Part shown: piece by piece, positions 55,325-64,000 of the stretch
How positions within the stretch are numbered: position 1 is the stretch's first letter
Layout: each line of letters opens with the position of its first letter
From: Pseudomonas oryzicola
GTDB lineage: Bacteria > Pseudomonadota > Gammaproteobacteria > Pseudomonadales > Pseudomonadaceae
Direction: 5' to 3'
NCBI RefSeq assembly: GCF_014269185.2
Contig: NZ_JABWRZ020000005.1
Coordinates: forward strand, 62,001-126,000
DNA: 64,000 bases
Notes under the pieces: model-generated
Told to the model about the DNA's origin: nothing
The model's database searches: none
Seen by the model: the letters and a program-made list of their open reading frames with translations, nothing else
Program-made: the position numbers and the translations under genes

Positions 55325-56986
55325 ATGAGCAGTACCGTCGCGGCGGGGACCTTGGCCAGTGCGCCTGGCTTCCTGTCGAAGGAGCGCATCATCGCCCGTC
55401 CGGGCTTCAACCGTTGGCTGGTTCCGCCGGCCGCCCTGGCCATTCACCTGTGCATCGGCATGGCCTATGGCTTCTCGGTGTTCTGGCTACCTTTATCGCA
55501 AGCCCTCGGCATCACCGCCCCCGTCGCCTGCGCGGCGGACATGGGCTTCATGGCCCGCATGTTCAGCGCCGAATGCGACTGGCCAATCTCGATGCTGAGC
55601 TGGATCTACACCTTGTTCTTCGTCTTCCTCGGTTGCTCGGCAGCGGTGCTGGGCGGCTGGCTGGAACACGCCGGCCCGCGCAAGGCCGGGCTGGTGTCGG
55701 CGCTGTGCTGGTGTGGCGGCATGCTGATCTCGGCCGTGGGTGTGAAAACCCACCAGCTGTGGCTGATGTGGCTGGGCTCCGGTGTAATTGGCGGTATCGG
55801 CCTGGGGCTGGGCTACATTTCGCCGGTCTCGACCCTGATCAAGTGGTTCCCGGACAAACGCGGCATGGCCACCGGCATGGCGATCATGGGCTTTGGCGGC
55901 GGCGCCATGGTAGGTGCACCGCTGGCGACTGCGCTGATGGGGCACTTCGGCAACGCGCAGGAAGTAGGGGTGTGGCAGAGCTTCGTGGCCATGGCGGCGA
56001 TCTACTTCGTGTTCATGACTGCCGGTGCTTTGGCGTATCGCGTGCCTCCGACCGGCTGGAAGCCTGAAGGCTTCACTGCGCCGCTGAAGAAAGCCGGCAA
56101 CACCATGGTCACCGACCGGCACGTGCACGTCAGCGTGGCCTGGAAAACTCCGCAGTTCGCGCTGATCTGGCTGGTGCTGTGCCTGAACGTGTCGGCCGGT
56201 ATCGGCATTCTCGGCATGGCCTCGCCGCTGCTGCAGGAAGTGTTCGCCGGCAAGCTGCTGGGCAATGGCCTGAGCTTCAGCGAGCTGAACAGCACCCAGC
56301 TGGCGCAGATTGCCGCGATCGCTGCCGGCTTTACCGGCCTGCTGAGCCTGTTCAACATCGGTGGGCGGTTCTTCTGGGCGTCGTTCTCCGACTACATTGG
56401 CCGCAAGAACACCTATTTCGCCTTCTTCGCACTCGGGGTTGGCCTGTACAGCCTGGTACCGAACATGGGCCACCTGGGTAACGTAGCGCTGTTCGTGGCG
56501 GCGTTCTGCATCATCCTGTCGATGTACGGCGGTGGCTTCTCCACCGTGCCCGCGTACCTGGCCGACCTGTTCGGCACGCAGATGGTCGGTGCCATTCACG
56601 GTCGCCTGCTGACCGCCTGGGCGGCGGCGGGCGTGCTGGGGCCGGTGCTGATCACCTACCTGCGCGAATATCAGCTGGCTGCCGGGGTGGAACGTGCCGC
56701 GGCTTATGACATGACACTTTACATCCTTGCCGGCCTGCTGGTGCTGGGCTTTGTCTGCAACATGCTGGTGCGCCCGGTAGCCGACAAGTACTTCATGAGC
56801 GATGCCGAACTGGCCGCCGAGCGAGCGCTGAGCCACGACAAGGGTGCCGATGGCATGCAGTCGCTGGAGTGGAAGGCAGCGCCGGGCAGCCTGCCGCTGG
56901 TGCTGCTGGCCTGGGCTGTGGTGGTTGTACCGCTGGCCTGGGGCGTGTGGATTACCCTGCAGAAGACGGCGGTGCTGTTCCATTGA
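55325..56986 (+). CDS. OFA-type major facilitator transporter
   Basis: 553-aa MFS protein with 12 helices and an extended N-terminus and C-terminal tail. ATG 55325 has AAGGA upstream. IHLCIGMAYGFSVFWLPLS, GGIGLGLGYISPVSTLIKWF and GRFFWASFSDYIGRKNTY are typical of the oxalate/formate antiporter (OFA) subfamily. Length is greater than standard OFA members because of an insert near residues 70-90 and a longer tail (residues 495-553). Substrate probably a small carboxylate; not deducible. Confidence 0.85.
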   Translation: MSSTVAAGTLASAPGFLSKERIIARPGFNRWLVPPAALAIHLCIGMAYGFSVFWLPLSQALGITAPVACAADMGFMARMFSAECDWPISMLSWIYTLFFVFLGCSAAVLGGWLEHAGPRKAGLVSALCWCGGMLISAVGVKTHQLWLMWLGSGVIGGIGLGLGYISPVSTLIKWFPDKRGMATGMAIMGFGGGAMVGAPLATALMGHFGNAQEVGVWQSFVAMAAIYFVFMTAGALAYRVPPTGWKPEGFTAPLKKAGNTMVTDRHVHVSVAWKTPQFALIWLVLCLNVSAGIGILGMASPLLQEVFAGKLLGNGLSFSELNSTQLAQIAAIAAGFTGLLSLFNIGGRFFWASFSDYIGRKNTYFAFFALGVGLYSLVPNMGHLGNVALFVAAFCIILSMYGGGFSTVPAYLADLFGTQMVGAIHGRLLTAWAAAGVLGPVLITYLREYQLAAGVERAAAYDMTLYILAGLLVLGFVCNMLVRPVADKYFMSDAELAAERALSHDKGADGMQSLEWKAAPGSLPLVLLAWAVVVVPLAWGVWITLQKTAVLFH

Positions 56987-57017
56987 TGAGTTGTGCGGCC
57001 GGCTGATTTGCTGGCTG

Positions 57018-57125
57018 TACCGGCCCTATCGCCGGCAAGCCTGCTCCCGCTTCGAGCGCATCGGCTTCGAGCCATGTGCAGTCGCTGTGGGAGCTGGCCT
57101 GCCGGGGATGGGCTGCAAGGCCGCC
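57018..57125. repeat. REP pair before hisB
   Basis: CCGGCCCTATCGCCGGCAAG (from 57020) and a facing unit around GGGAGCTGGCCTGCCGGGGAT (less its last base; 57089-57109), separated by a second short inverted stretch. Also part of the upstream region of hisB. Confidence 0.75.
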
Positions 57126-57268
57126 CCAGATCATTCGGTTGTATAGACCTGTAGCAGTAATCAGGCCCCGCAATTGCTCGCCATGCCATATGTCATCCGC
57201 GTTTCAAGCGGGCGCGTTCTGGGCCTATAATGAAGCCCTTTTCGCCCAATGATTTTGCGGAGCTGGTG

Positions 57269-57862
57269 ATGGTTGAACGTAAGGCGTCCGTCGAGCGCAA
57301 CACCCTGGAAACCCAGGTCAAGTGCTCGATCAACCTCGATGGCAGCGGCAAGGCCCGATTCGATATCGGTGTGCCTTTCCTTGAACACATGCTGGACCAG
57401 ATCGCCCGCCATGGGCTGATCGATCTGGATATCGAGTGCAAGGGTGACACGCATATCGACGATCACCATACCGTCGAAGACGTCGGTATCACCCTGGGCA
57501 TGGCATTCGCCCAGGCCATCGGTGACAAGAAGGGTATCTTCCGCTACGGCCACGCCTACGTGCCGCTGGACGAAGCGCTGTCGCGCGTGGTCATCGACTT
57601 TTCCGGTCGCCCGGGCCTGCAGATGCATGTGCCTTACACCCGCGCCACGGTCGGTGGCTTCGATGTCGACCTGTTCCAGGAGTTCTTCCAGGGCTTCGTC
57701 AACCACGCTCTGGTGACCCTGCACATCGACAACCTGCGTGGCCACAACACCCATCACCAGATCGAAACCGTGTTCAAGGCATTTGGCCGCGCCCTGCGCA
57801 TGGCCATCACCCTCGACGAGCGCATGGCCGGGCAGATGCCTTCCACCAAAGGGTGCCTGTAA
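57269..57862 (+). CDS. hisB: Imidazoleglycerol-phosphate dehydratase
   Basis: 197-aa monofunctional HisB. Start ATG 57269 ([17 protein letters not shown]), GGAG 6 nt ahead; an in-frame ATG 13 codons earlier is not needed. Metal-binding motifs DDHHTVED and HNTHHQIE are present. First gene of the hisB-hisH-hisA-hisF cluster. Confidence 0.97.
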   Translation: MVERKASVERNTLETQVKCSINLDGSGKARFDIGVPFLEHMLDQIARHGLIDLDIECKGDTHIDDHHTVEDVGITLGMAFAQAIGDKKGIFRYGHAYVPLDEALSRVVIDFSGRPGLQMHVPYTRATVGGFDVDLFQEFFQGFVNHALVTLHIDNLRGHNTHHQIETVFKAFGRALRMAITLDERMAGQMPSTKGCL

Positions 57863-58501
57863 ATGCAGACGGTAGCCGTAATCGACTATGGCATGGGCAA
57901 CCTGCACTCGGTGGCCAAGGCGCTCGAGCATGTAGGTGCCGGCAAGGTACTGGTCACCAGCGACGCTGCGGTCATCCGCGAGGCCGACCGCGTGGTGTTC
58001 CCGGGTGTGGGTGCGATTCGCGACTGCATGGCTGAAATCCGTCGCCTGGGCTTCGACAGCCTGGTACGCGAAGTCAGCCAGGACCGCCCGTTCCTGGGTA
58101 TCTGCGTAGGTATGCAGGCCCTGCTGGAGCACAGCGAAGAAAACGACGGTGTCGACTGCATCGGCCTGTTCCCTGGCCAGGTGCGCTTCTTCGGCAAGGA
58201 CCTCAAGGAAGACGGCGAGCACCTGAAGGTGCCACACATGGGCTGGAACGAGGTCGGCCAGACCAACCACCACCCGCTGTGGCATGACATCCCCGACCGT
58301 GCGCGCTTCTATTTCGTGCACAGCTACTACATCGATGCCGGCAAGCCGGCCCAGGTGGTCGGTCGCGGCCATTACGGCGTCGACTTCGCCGCGGCGCTGG
58401 CCGATGGCTCGCGCTTTGCCGTGCAGTTCCACCCGGAGAAGAGCCATACCCATGGCCTGCAGCTGCTGCAAAACTTCGTCGCCTGGGACGGGCGCTGGTA
58501 A
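57863..58501 (+). CDS. hisH: Imidazole glycerol phosphate synthase, glutaminase subunit
   Basis: 212-aa class I glutamine amidotransferase. Nucleophile cysteine in [14 protein letters not shown], His and Glu in FHPEKS. Begins immediately after the hisB stop. It feeds ammonia to HisF. Confidence 0.97.
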   Translation: MQTVAVIDYGMGNLHSVAKALEHVGAGKVLVTSDAAVIREADRVVFPGVGAIRDCMAEIRRLGFDSLVREVSQDRPFLGICVGMQALLEHSEENDGVDCIGLFPGQVRFFGKDLKEDGEHLKVPHMGWNEVGQTNHHPLWHDIPDRARFYFVHSYYIDAGKPAQVVGRGHYGVDFAAALADGSRFAVQFHPEKSHTHGLQLLQNFVAWDGRW

Positions 58502-58762
58502 ATGAGCAGATCGAAGACCAAGGCCCCAGTCATCACCCTGGCCCCCGAGCAGGAGCGCGCCGCGCTCGACACGCTCAAGCGCTTCCTCGAAGACCGCTTC
58601 GAGTTGACGTTGGGCTCGTTCGAGGTGGCCGAGGTCCTCGATGTGTTCAGCAAGGAAATTGCACCCCATTACTACAACAGGGCGATTGCCGATGTTCAGC
58701 TGCACCTCAAGGAGCGGTTCGACAGCATCGAAAGCGATCTGTGGGCGCTCGAGAAGCCCTGA
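58502..58762 (+). CDS. DUF2164 family protein
   Basis: 86-aa protein, directly after hisH with no gap. FELTLGSFEVAEVLDVFSKEI and APHYYNRAIADVQLHLKERF match DUF2164. Function unknown; its constant place inside the his operon of pseudomonads suggests co-regulation, not necessarily a histidine role. Confidence 0.85.
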   Translation: MSRSKTKAPVITLAPEQERAALDTLKRFLEDRFELTLGSFEVAEVLDVFSKEIAPHYYNRAIADVQLHLKERFDSIESDLWALEKP

Positions 58763-58789
58763 AACCCCAAGAACAGACAGGTTCCCAAG

Positions 58790-59527
58790 ATGCTGATTAT
58801 CCCCGCTATCGATCTGAAGGACGGCGCCTGCGTGCGCCTGCGCCAGGGCCGCATGGAAGACTCCACGGTATTTTCCGACGACCCGGTGAGCATGGCCGCC
58901 AAGTGGGTCGAGGGTGGCTGCCGCCGCCTGCACCTGGTTGACCTCAACGGCGCCTTCGAAGGCCAGCCGGTCAACGGTGAAGTGGTTACCGCCATTGCCA
59001 AGCGCTACCCGACCCTGCCGATCCAGATCGGTGGTGGCATCCGCTCGCTGGAAACCATCGAGCACTACGTCAAGGCCGGCGTCAGCTACGTGATCATCGG
59101 CACCAAGGCGGTCAAGCAGCCTGAGTTCGTTGCCGAAGCGTGCAAGGCCTTCCCGGGCAAGGTCATCGTTGGCCTGGACGCCAAGGACGGCTTCGTCGCC
59201 ACCGACGGCTGGGCCGAAGTCAGCTCGGTGCAGGTCATCGACCTGGCCAAGCGTTTCGAGGCCGATGGCGTCTCGGCGATCGTCTACACCGACATCGCCA
59301 AGGACGGCATGATGCAGGGCTGCAACGTGCCCTTCACCAAGGCACTGGCAGAAGCCACCGCGATCCCGGTGATCGCCTCGGGCGGCATCCACAACCTGGG
59401 CGACATCAAGGCCCTGCTGGACGCCAAGGCCCCGGGCATCATCGGCGCCATCACCGGCCGTGCCATCTACGAAGGCACCCTCGATGTTGCCGAGGCCCAG
59501 GCCTTCTGCGACAACTACCAAGGCTGA
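58790..59527 (+). CDS. hisA: ProFAR isomerase
   Basis: 245-aa beta/alpha-barrel isomerase ([20 protein letters not shown]). Catalytic Asp8 and the second Asp in the [13 protein letters not shown] region; phosphate loops GGGIRS and ITGRAIYEG. Fifth step of histidine synthesis. Confidence 0.97.
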   Translation: MLIIPAIDLKDGACVRLRQGRMEDSTVFSDDPVSMAAKWVEGGCRRLHLVDLNGAFEGQPVNGEVVTAIAKRYPTLPIQIGGGIRSLETIEHYVKAGVSYVIIGTKAVKQPEFVAEACKAFPGKVIVGLDAKDGFVATDGWAEVSSVQVIDLAKRFEADGVSAIVYTDIAKDGMMQGCNVPFTKALAEATAIPVIASGGIHNLGDIKALLDAKAPGIIGAITGRAIYEGTLDVAEAQAFCDNYQG

Positions 59528-59537
59528 GGACTGAACC

Positions 59538-60308
59538 ATGGCACTGGCCAAGCGCATCATCCCTTGCCTGGACGTGGACAACGGCCGGGTGGTCAAGGGC
59601 GTCAAGTTCGAGAACATCCGTGATGCCGGCGACCCGGTGGAAATCGCCCGGCGCTACGACGAGCAAGGTGCCGATGAAATCACCTTCCTCGACATCACCG
59701 CCAGCGTCGATGGCCGCGACACCACCCTGCATACCGTCGAACGCATGGCCAGCCAGGTATTCATCCCGCTGACCGTGGGCGGTGGCGTGCGCACCGTGCA
59801 GGACATCCGCAACCTGCTCAATGCCGGTGCCGACAAGGTCTCGATCAACACGGCCGCGGTGTTCAACCCGGAGTTCGTCGGCGAGGCGGCGGACCGTTTC
59901 GGTTCGCAGTGCATCGTCGTCGCCATCGATGCCAAGAAAGTGTCCGGGCCGGGTGAAGCACCGCGCTGGGAAATCTTCACCCATGGCGGGCGCAAGCCGA
60001 CCGGGCTGGACGCGGTGGAGTGGGCGAAGAAGATGGAAGGCCTGGGGGCTGGCGAGATCCTGCTGACCAGCATGGACCAGGACGGCATGAAGAGCGGCTT
60101 CGACCTGGGCGTTACCCGCGCGATCAGCGATGCGCTGGGTATTCCGGTGATTGCGTCGGGGGGGGTGGGTAACCTGCAGCACCTGGCTGACGGCATTCTG
60201 GAAGGGCATGCCAGTGCGGTGCTGGCGGCCAGCATCTTCCACTTCGGTGAGTACACAGTGCCGGAAGCCAAGGCCTATATGGCTTCGCGCGGCATCGTCG
60301 TTCGCTGA
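59538..60308 (+). CDS. hisF: Imidazole glycerol phosphate synthase, cyclase subunit
   Basis: 256-aa beta/alpha-barrel cyclase ([20 protein letters not shown]). Catalytic Asp11 and the second Asp in VVAIDAKK; phosphate sites VGGGVR and GGVGN. Forms the synthase with HisH. Ends before a REP pair. Confidence 0.97.
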   Translation: MALAKRIIPCLDVDNGRVVKGVKFENIRDAGDPVEIARRYDEQGADEITFLDITASVDGRDTTLHTVERMASQVFIPLTVGGGVRTVQDIRNLLNAGADKVSINTAAVFNPEFVGEAADRFGSQCIVVAIDAKKVSGPGEAPRWEIFTHGGRKPTGLDAVEWAKKMEGLGAGEILLTSMDQDGMKSGFDLGVTRAISDALGIPVIASGGVGNLQHLADGILEGHASAVLAASIFHFGEYTVPEAKAYMASRGIVVR

Positions 60309-60317
60309 AATAGTCAT

Positions 60318-60436
60318 TGGGGCTGCTTTGCAGCCCATCGCGGCTGAAGCCGCTCCTACAGGGATCGTGCAAATTTCCAGGCTTGCGCGGTCCCTGTAGG
60401 AGCGGCTTCAGCCGCGATGGGCCGCAAGGCGGCCCC
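60318..60436. repeat. REP pair with 32-bp perfect inverted arms
   Basis: The arm at 60333-60364 (starting GCCCATCGCGGCTGAAG) is the exact reverse complement of 60391-60422. GGGGCTGC/GCAGCCC and a GGGCCGC unit flank it. Lies between the convergent hisF and cbcV genes. Confidence 0.93.
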
Positions 60437-60443
60437 AATTGCA

Positions 60444-61622
60444 TCACCCGTGGTTCTTGCCGAGCAAGGCATGGTAAAGCTCGGTATCCCCAAGAATCCC
60501 AACCACCTTGTCGTTGTCCTGCAACACCAGCTTGTTGCCGGTCTGATAACGAATCTGTAGCGCCTCGCGCATTCCGATATCGGCATTGACCAATGTTGGG
60601 CGGCGGCCCAGCAGCTCCACATCCTGCCCGGGTGCCCAGTTCTGCAGGTCAAGCCCGTTCTGCCCTTGGCGTGCACGCTTGATCGAGCCACCTTCGCCAA
60701 GGTCCAGCCACGAGTCGATGCCAGGATCGATGCACACCGAGCCGTTGACCCGCTTGCACTTGTCCAGGCTGCGCATCAGGCTGCGGCCGCACAACACGTT
60801 TAGCGGGTTGGTATGGGCGACGAAGGTCCGCACATATTCATCGGCCGGGTTCAGCACGATTTCTTCCGGCTTGCTGTACTGGATGATTCGCCCGTCCTTC
60901 ATGATCGCGATGCGGCTACCCAGCTTCAACGCCTCGTCCAGGTCGTGGCTGACGAACACGATGGTCTTGCTCAGCTTCGCCTGCAGGCCCAGCAACTCAT
61001 CTTGCAGGCCTTGGCGAATCAGCGGGTCGAGTGCCGAGAACGGTTCGTCCATCAGCAGGATGTCGGCATCCATCGCCAACGCCCGGGCCAGGCCCACGCG
61101 CTGCTGCATGCCGCCAGACAGTTCGTCCGGTTTCTTGTTGCGCCACTGGGTCAGGCCCACCAGTTCGAGTTTCTCGTCAACCAGCTTGCGCCGTTCCTTT
61201 TCAGGGCGGCCCTGCATTTCCAGGCCAAAGCTGATGTTCTCGCGCACTGTCAGCCAGGGCATCAGGGCGAACTTCTGGAACACCATGGCAATGCGCTTGG
61301 TGCGCATCATCTTCAGCTCGGCCGGGGTGCAGTGGGCAATGTCGATGTGTTTGCCTTCGTGCTCGACGAACAGCTTGCCGCGGCTGACGGTGTTGAGGCC
61401 GTTGATGCAGCGCAGCAGGCTCGACTTGCCGGAGCCGGACAAGCCCATCAGTACGCAGATCTCGCCCTTCTGGATGTCCAGGTTGGCCTTCTCGACACCC
61501 ACCACCAGGCCGGTTTCCTTGAGGATCTGCTCGCGGGTCTTGCCTTGGTCGAGCAGCGCCAGCGCCTCGCGCGGCTTGCTGGAGAAGATGACGTCGACGT
61601 CTTCGAATCGAATGATGCTCAT
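60444..61622 (-). CDS. cbcV: Choline/betaine ABC transporter ATP-binding protein CbcV
   Basis: 392-aa ProV/OpuAA-type ATPase with C-terminal CBS-like part. Walker A GLSGSGKSS, signature ELSGGMQQR, Walker B LLMDEPFSALDP. N-terminal QILKETGLVVGVEKA is typical of the quaternary amine group. The CBS region (about 300-390) keeps YQTGNKLVLQDNDKVVGILG. ATGA overlap with cbcW. Confidence 0.92.
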   Translation of the reverse strand: MSIIRFEDVDVIFSSKPREALALLDQGKTREQILKETGLVVGVEKANLDIQKGEICVLMGLSGSGKSSLLRCINGLNTVSRGKLFVEHEGKHIDIAHCTPAELKMMRTKRIAMVFQKFALMPWLTVRENISFGLEMQGRPEKERRKLVDEKLELVGLTQWRNKKPDELSGGMQQRVGLARALAMDADILLMDEPFSALDPLIRQGLQDELLGLQAKLSKTIVFVSHDLDEALKLGSRIAIMKDGRIIQYSKPEEIVLNPADEYVRTFVAHTNPLNVLCGRSLMRSLDKCKRVNGSVCIDPGIDSWLDLGEGGSIKRARQGQNGLDLQNWAPGQDVELLGRRPTLVNADIGMREALQIRYQTGNKLVLQDNDKVVGILGDTELYHALLGKNHG

Positions 61623-62464
61623 GCTTCACCCCTTACCGGCAGGTCCGGTTGCTTGCAGATACGGTCGAGCATGATCGCCAGCAGCACGATCGCCAGGCCC
61701 GCTTCGAAGCCCAGGGAGATATCAGCGGTGTTCAGTGCGTTGACCACAGGTTTGCCCAGGCCGTCGGCGCCGACCAGGGCGGCAATCACCACCATCGACA
61801 GCGACAGCATGATGCACTGGGTTACGCCGGCGGCGATGCTCGGCATCGCGTGCGGCAGTTCGATACGGGTGAGCAGCTGGCGGCGCGAGCAGCCAAACGC
61901 CTTGCCGGCGTCCATCAGCTCCTGCGGCACGTCGCAGATGCCCAGGTAGGTGAGGCGGATCGGTGCGGCGATGGCGAACACCACGGTCGAGATCAGCCCC
62001 GGCACCACGCCCAGGCCGAACAGGGTCAGGGTGGGTATCAGGTAGACGAAGGTGGGTACCGTCTGCATCAGGTCGAGTACCGGACGCATGGCGGTGTAGA
62101 ACATCGGCTTGTGCGCGGCGACGATGCCCAGCGGCACGCCGATGGCCACGCACACCACTGTGGCGAAGGTGACCTGCGCCAGGGTTTCCATGGTTTCCTG
62201 CCAGTAGCCCAGGTTGAGGATCAGCAGGAACGACAGGGCAACGAATGCGGTCAGCGCCCATTTGCGCTGGATCAGGTGCGCCAGGGCGGCGAACAGGGCG
62301 ATTAGAACGAACGGGTTGAACCAGGTCAGGGCACTGGTGACGCCATGGATCATGAATTCCAGGCCTTGCGCGATGGCGTCGAAGTAACTCGCGCCGTTCT
62401 GGGTCAGCCATTCGACGAACGACGCGATGTACTGCCCCAGGGGTATTTTCTGATCGATAAGCAT
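61619..62464 (-). CDS. cbcW: Choline/betaine ABC transporter permease CbcW
   Basis: 281-aa ProW/OpuAB-type permease with about six helices. The EAA-type loop is QELMDAGKAFGCSRRQLLTRI. Stops 4 nt into cbcV. Works with CbcV and several periplasmic binding proteins in Pseudomonas. Confidence 0.92.
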   Translation of the reverse strand: MLIDQKIPLGQYIASFVEWLTQNGASYFDAIAQGLEFMIHGVTSALTWFNPFVLIALFAALAHLIQRKWALTAFVALSFLLILNLGYWQETMETLAQVTFATVVCVAIGVPLGIVAAHKPMFYTAMRPVLDLMQTVPTFVYLIPTLTLFGLGVVPGLISTVVFAIAAPIRLTYLGICDVPQELMDAGKAFGCSRRQLLTRIELPHAMPSIAAGVTQCIMLSLSMVVIAALVGADGLGKPVVNALNTADISLGFEAGLAIVLLAIMLDRICKQPDLPVRGEA

Positions 62465-62548
62465 GATAGCGAGCTTCCACCTGCATAGATTGAACTCAAC
62501 CCAGGGCAGACACGATCCTGCCCCGGGGTAGCGCTATTGCATATTTCG

Positions 62549-63496
62549 TTATTGCGTCAGCTTGGCCTTGGCCGCCTCGAGGCCTGGCTTGCCGTCCACG
62601 GTAGTCACGCCGGCCAGCCAGGCTTCCAGCTTGCCAGGGTTCTCCTTGAGCCACTTCCTGGCGGCCGCCTCGGGTTTCATCTTGTCGTCCAGGACATAGC
62701 CCATCATGGTGCTTTCATCCTTGAGCTCGAACGACAGGTTCTTCAACAGCTGGCCAACGTTGCTGCATTCCTGCACATAGCCCTTGCGGGTGTTGGTCAA
62801 CACGGTCGCCTTGCCAAAGTCGGGGCCGAAGAACTCGTCCCCGCCGGTCAGGTACTGCATCTTGAAGCGCGTGTTCATCGGGTGCGGTTCCCAACCGAGG
62901 AATACGATGGCCTCGCCGCGCTTCTGCGCACGGTCGACCTGCGACAGCATGCCGGCCTCGCTGGACTGCACGATCTTGAAGCCGGCGTCCTTCAGGCCGA
63001 AGGCGTTCTTGTCGATCATGCTCTGGATGGTGCGGTTGCCATCGTTGCCGGGCTCGATGCCGTAGATCTTGCTGTCCAGTTCCTTCTTGAACTTGGGAAT
63101 GTCGCTGAAATCCTTCAGCCCCTTGTCATACAGCGCCTGGGGCACGGCCAGGGTGTACTTGGCGTTCTCCAGGTTGGCGCGCACGGTTTCTACAGTGCCG
63201 GCGTCGCGATATTGCTTGATGTCGTTCTCCATGGTCGGCATCCAGTTGCCGAGAAACACATCCAGGTCCTTGCCGGTGGCCAGCGACTTGTAGGTCACCG
63301 GTACCGAGATCATGGTGGTGTGAGCCTTGTAGCCCAAGGCCTCGAGCACAACGCTGGTGGTCGCGGTGGTGACCGTGATATCGGTCCAGCCGACGTCCGA
63401 GAAGCGTACTGTCTGACACTGCTCGGGCTCGGCGGCCTGGGCCAGCAAGGGTGCGGACAGCAACGCAGCCAGCAACAGCGATGGTGAACCTTTCAT
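62549..63496 (-). CDS. cbcX: Choline-binding periplasmic protein CbcX
   Basis: 315-aa OpuAC-family binding protein. Signal peptide MKGSPSLLLAALLSAPLLAQA, mature start AEPEQCQTVRFSDVGWTDI. Aromatic-box tryptophans appear in GWTDI, GNWMPTM and GWEPHPMN, as in choline binders; Cys27 and a late cysteine (QECSN) can form the family disulfide. First gene of cbcXWV; in P. aeruginosa this operon lies next to sdaB and gbdR. Confidence 0.92.
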   Translation of the reverse strand: MKGSPSLLLAALLSAPLLAQAAEPEQCQTVRFSDVGWTDITVTTATTSVVLEALGYKAHTTMISVPVTYKSLATGKDLDVFLGNWMPTMENDIKQYRDAGTVETVRANLENAKYTLAVPQALYDKGLKDFSDIPKFKKELDSKIYGIEPGNDGNRTIQSMIDKNAFGLKDAGFKIVQSSEAGMLSQVDRAQKRGEAIVFLGWEPHPMNTRFKMQYLTGGDEFFGPDFGKATVLTNTRKGYVQECSNVGQLLKNLSFELKDESTMMGYVLDDKMKPEAAARKWLKENPGKLEAWLAGVTTVDGKPGLEAAKAKLTQ

Positions 63497-63949
63497 GGAT
63501 GGACTCCTGTGGATTTGTCTTCGGGTTCGCGTGGGTCGCCGGGCTTTCTCAGGGTCCGGTCGACCAGGCCTGCAGAGGGCAGGATGCGTGGCCGTGCTTT
63601 ACGAGTCGCTTTCGATAATCCTCCAGCGCCGGGCAATCGCCTACTGGTAGGGTCGTAACCAGTACGGAACGGGTCGTATCCAGTACAGGCGATGTCGCTT
63701 ATGGATTTTTCCATCCCCCTGGGCGCATTTTTGCGTCACCACGGCGCCCTAAAACGGCGTGGCAAGGTTGGCTCCCCATGCAAAAACAGCGCGGCGCTGC
63801 TGGACAAAAGTACGTCGGTTGCAGACGGCGAGGGGCACGGCAAAAGCCCGATGATGCCTGCATTCAAGGCGGCTCGCTGCTTCAGCCTAGCAGCTGCTGC
63901 ACCCTGCGCATGGCGCGCAGAGACAAGCCCATCAAGAGGTGATTCGACA
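63497..63949. promoter_or_regulatory. Divergent control region of cbcX and the serine dehydratase gene
   Basis: 453 nt without a gene. Two direct repeats, GGGTCGTAACCAGTACGG (63650-63667) and GGGTCGTATCCAGTACAG (63671-63688), have a 21-bp period, as for an AraC-family activator. GbdR controls both flanking genes in P. aeruginosa and is the likely binder. Confidence 0.6.
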
Positions 63950-64000
63950 ATGGCCATCAGCGTGTTCGACCTGTTCAAGATCGGTGTCGGGCCTTCCAGC
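63950..64000 (+). CDS. sdaB: L-serine dehydratase, N-terminal fragment
   Basis: 17 codons in the window (MAISVFDLFKIGVGPSS), the usual start of iron-sulfur L-serine ammonia-lyases (SdaA/SdaB). GAGG lies 10 nt before the ATG. Cut by the window end. In pseudomonads this gene beside cbcXWV is sdaB, part of glycine betaine catabolism via serine. Confidence 0.82.
   Translation, partial: MAISVFDLFKIGVGPSS

Overview
This window reads as the chromosome of a fluorescent pseudomonad of the Pseudomonas putida group. The grounds are high GC coding sequence with typical Pseudomonas codon use, OprD-type porins, P. putida-style REP repeats between genes, a DUF3077 protein, and a gene order that, from memory, follows the PP_0231 to PP_0297 part of P. 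putida KT2440. Nothing was searched; this rests on reading the sequence.

Layout. 1-9494: a sulfonate/organosulfur block: tauABC (taurine uptake, minus strand), an OprD-family porin, the one-Cys peroxiredoxin lsfA and ssuEADCBF (alkanesulfonate uptake and desulfonation). 9657-14755: gshA with a coupled TetR gene, a hotdog thioesterase and tex. 14973-23700: the ompR-envZ pair, rimB-rimK ribosome modification, the heat-shock pair hslR and hslO (Hsp33) around a PAP2 phosphatase, pckA, a thioesterase and a glycine-zipper envelope protein. 24026-33734: a YdeP-like molybdopterin oxidoreductase with fdhD, the LysM/BON protein Kbp, yrfG, nudE-cysQ, and a dctB-dctD type two-component system. 34085-39449: agmatine deiminase, a second OprD-family porin, a membrane-anchored glutamate-synthase-like protein and a DUF3079 protein.

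39597-41680 is the accessory part: a 2-kb island at the 3' end of tRNA-Thr(TGT), bounded by a perfect 47-bp direct repeat. It encodes an Abi_2/AbiF-type protein with two HEPN-like R-x(4-6)-H motifs, a discrete small structured RNA immediately upstream with its own sigma70-like promoter and U-run, and a second small protein with a HEPN-like motif. The arrangement resembles RNA-antitoxin/HEPN-toxin defence systems and is the main discovery candidate. A second candidate follows at 42337-42821: a highly base-paired, pseudoknot-like leader in front of the DUF3077 gene.

43009-64000: a methyltransferase, a polar amino-acid ABC transporter operon, gabP, ppk2, tRNA-Phe, the asmA-mutY-yggX operon, an OFA-type MFS transporter, the histidine genes hisB-hisH-DUF2164-hisA-hisF, the choline/betaine ABC transporter cbcXWV, and the first codons of an L-serine dehydratase gene. 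REP and REP-pair (BIME) repeats mark many intergenic gaps, chiefly at convergent gene ends.
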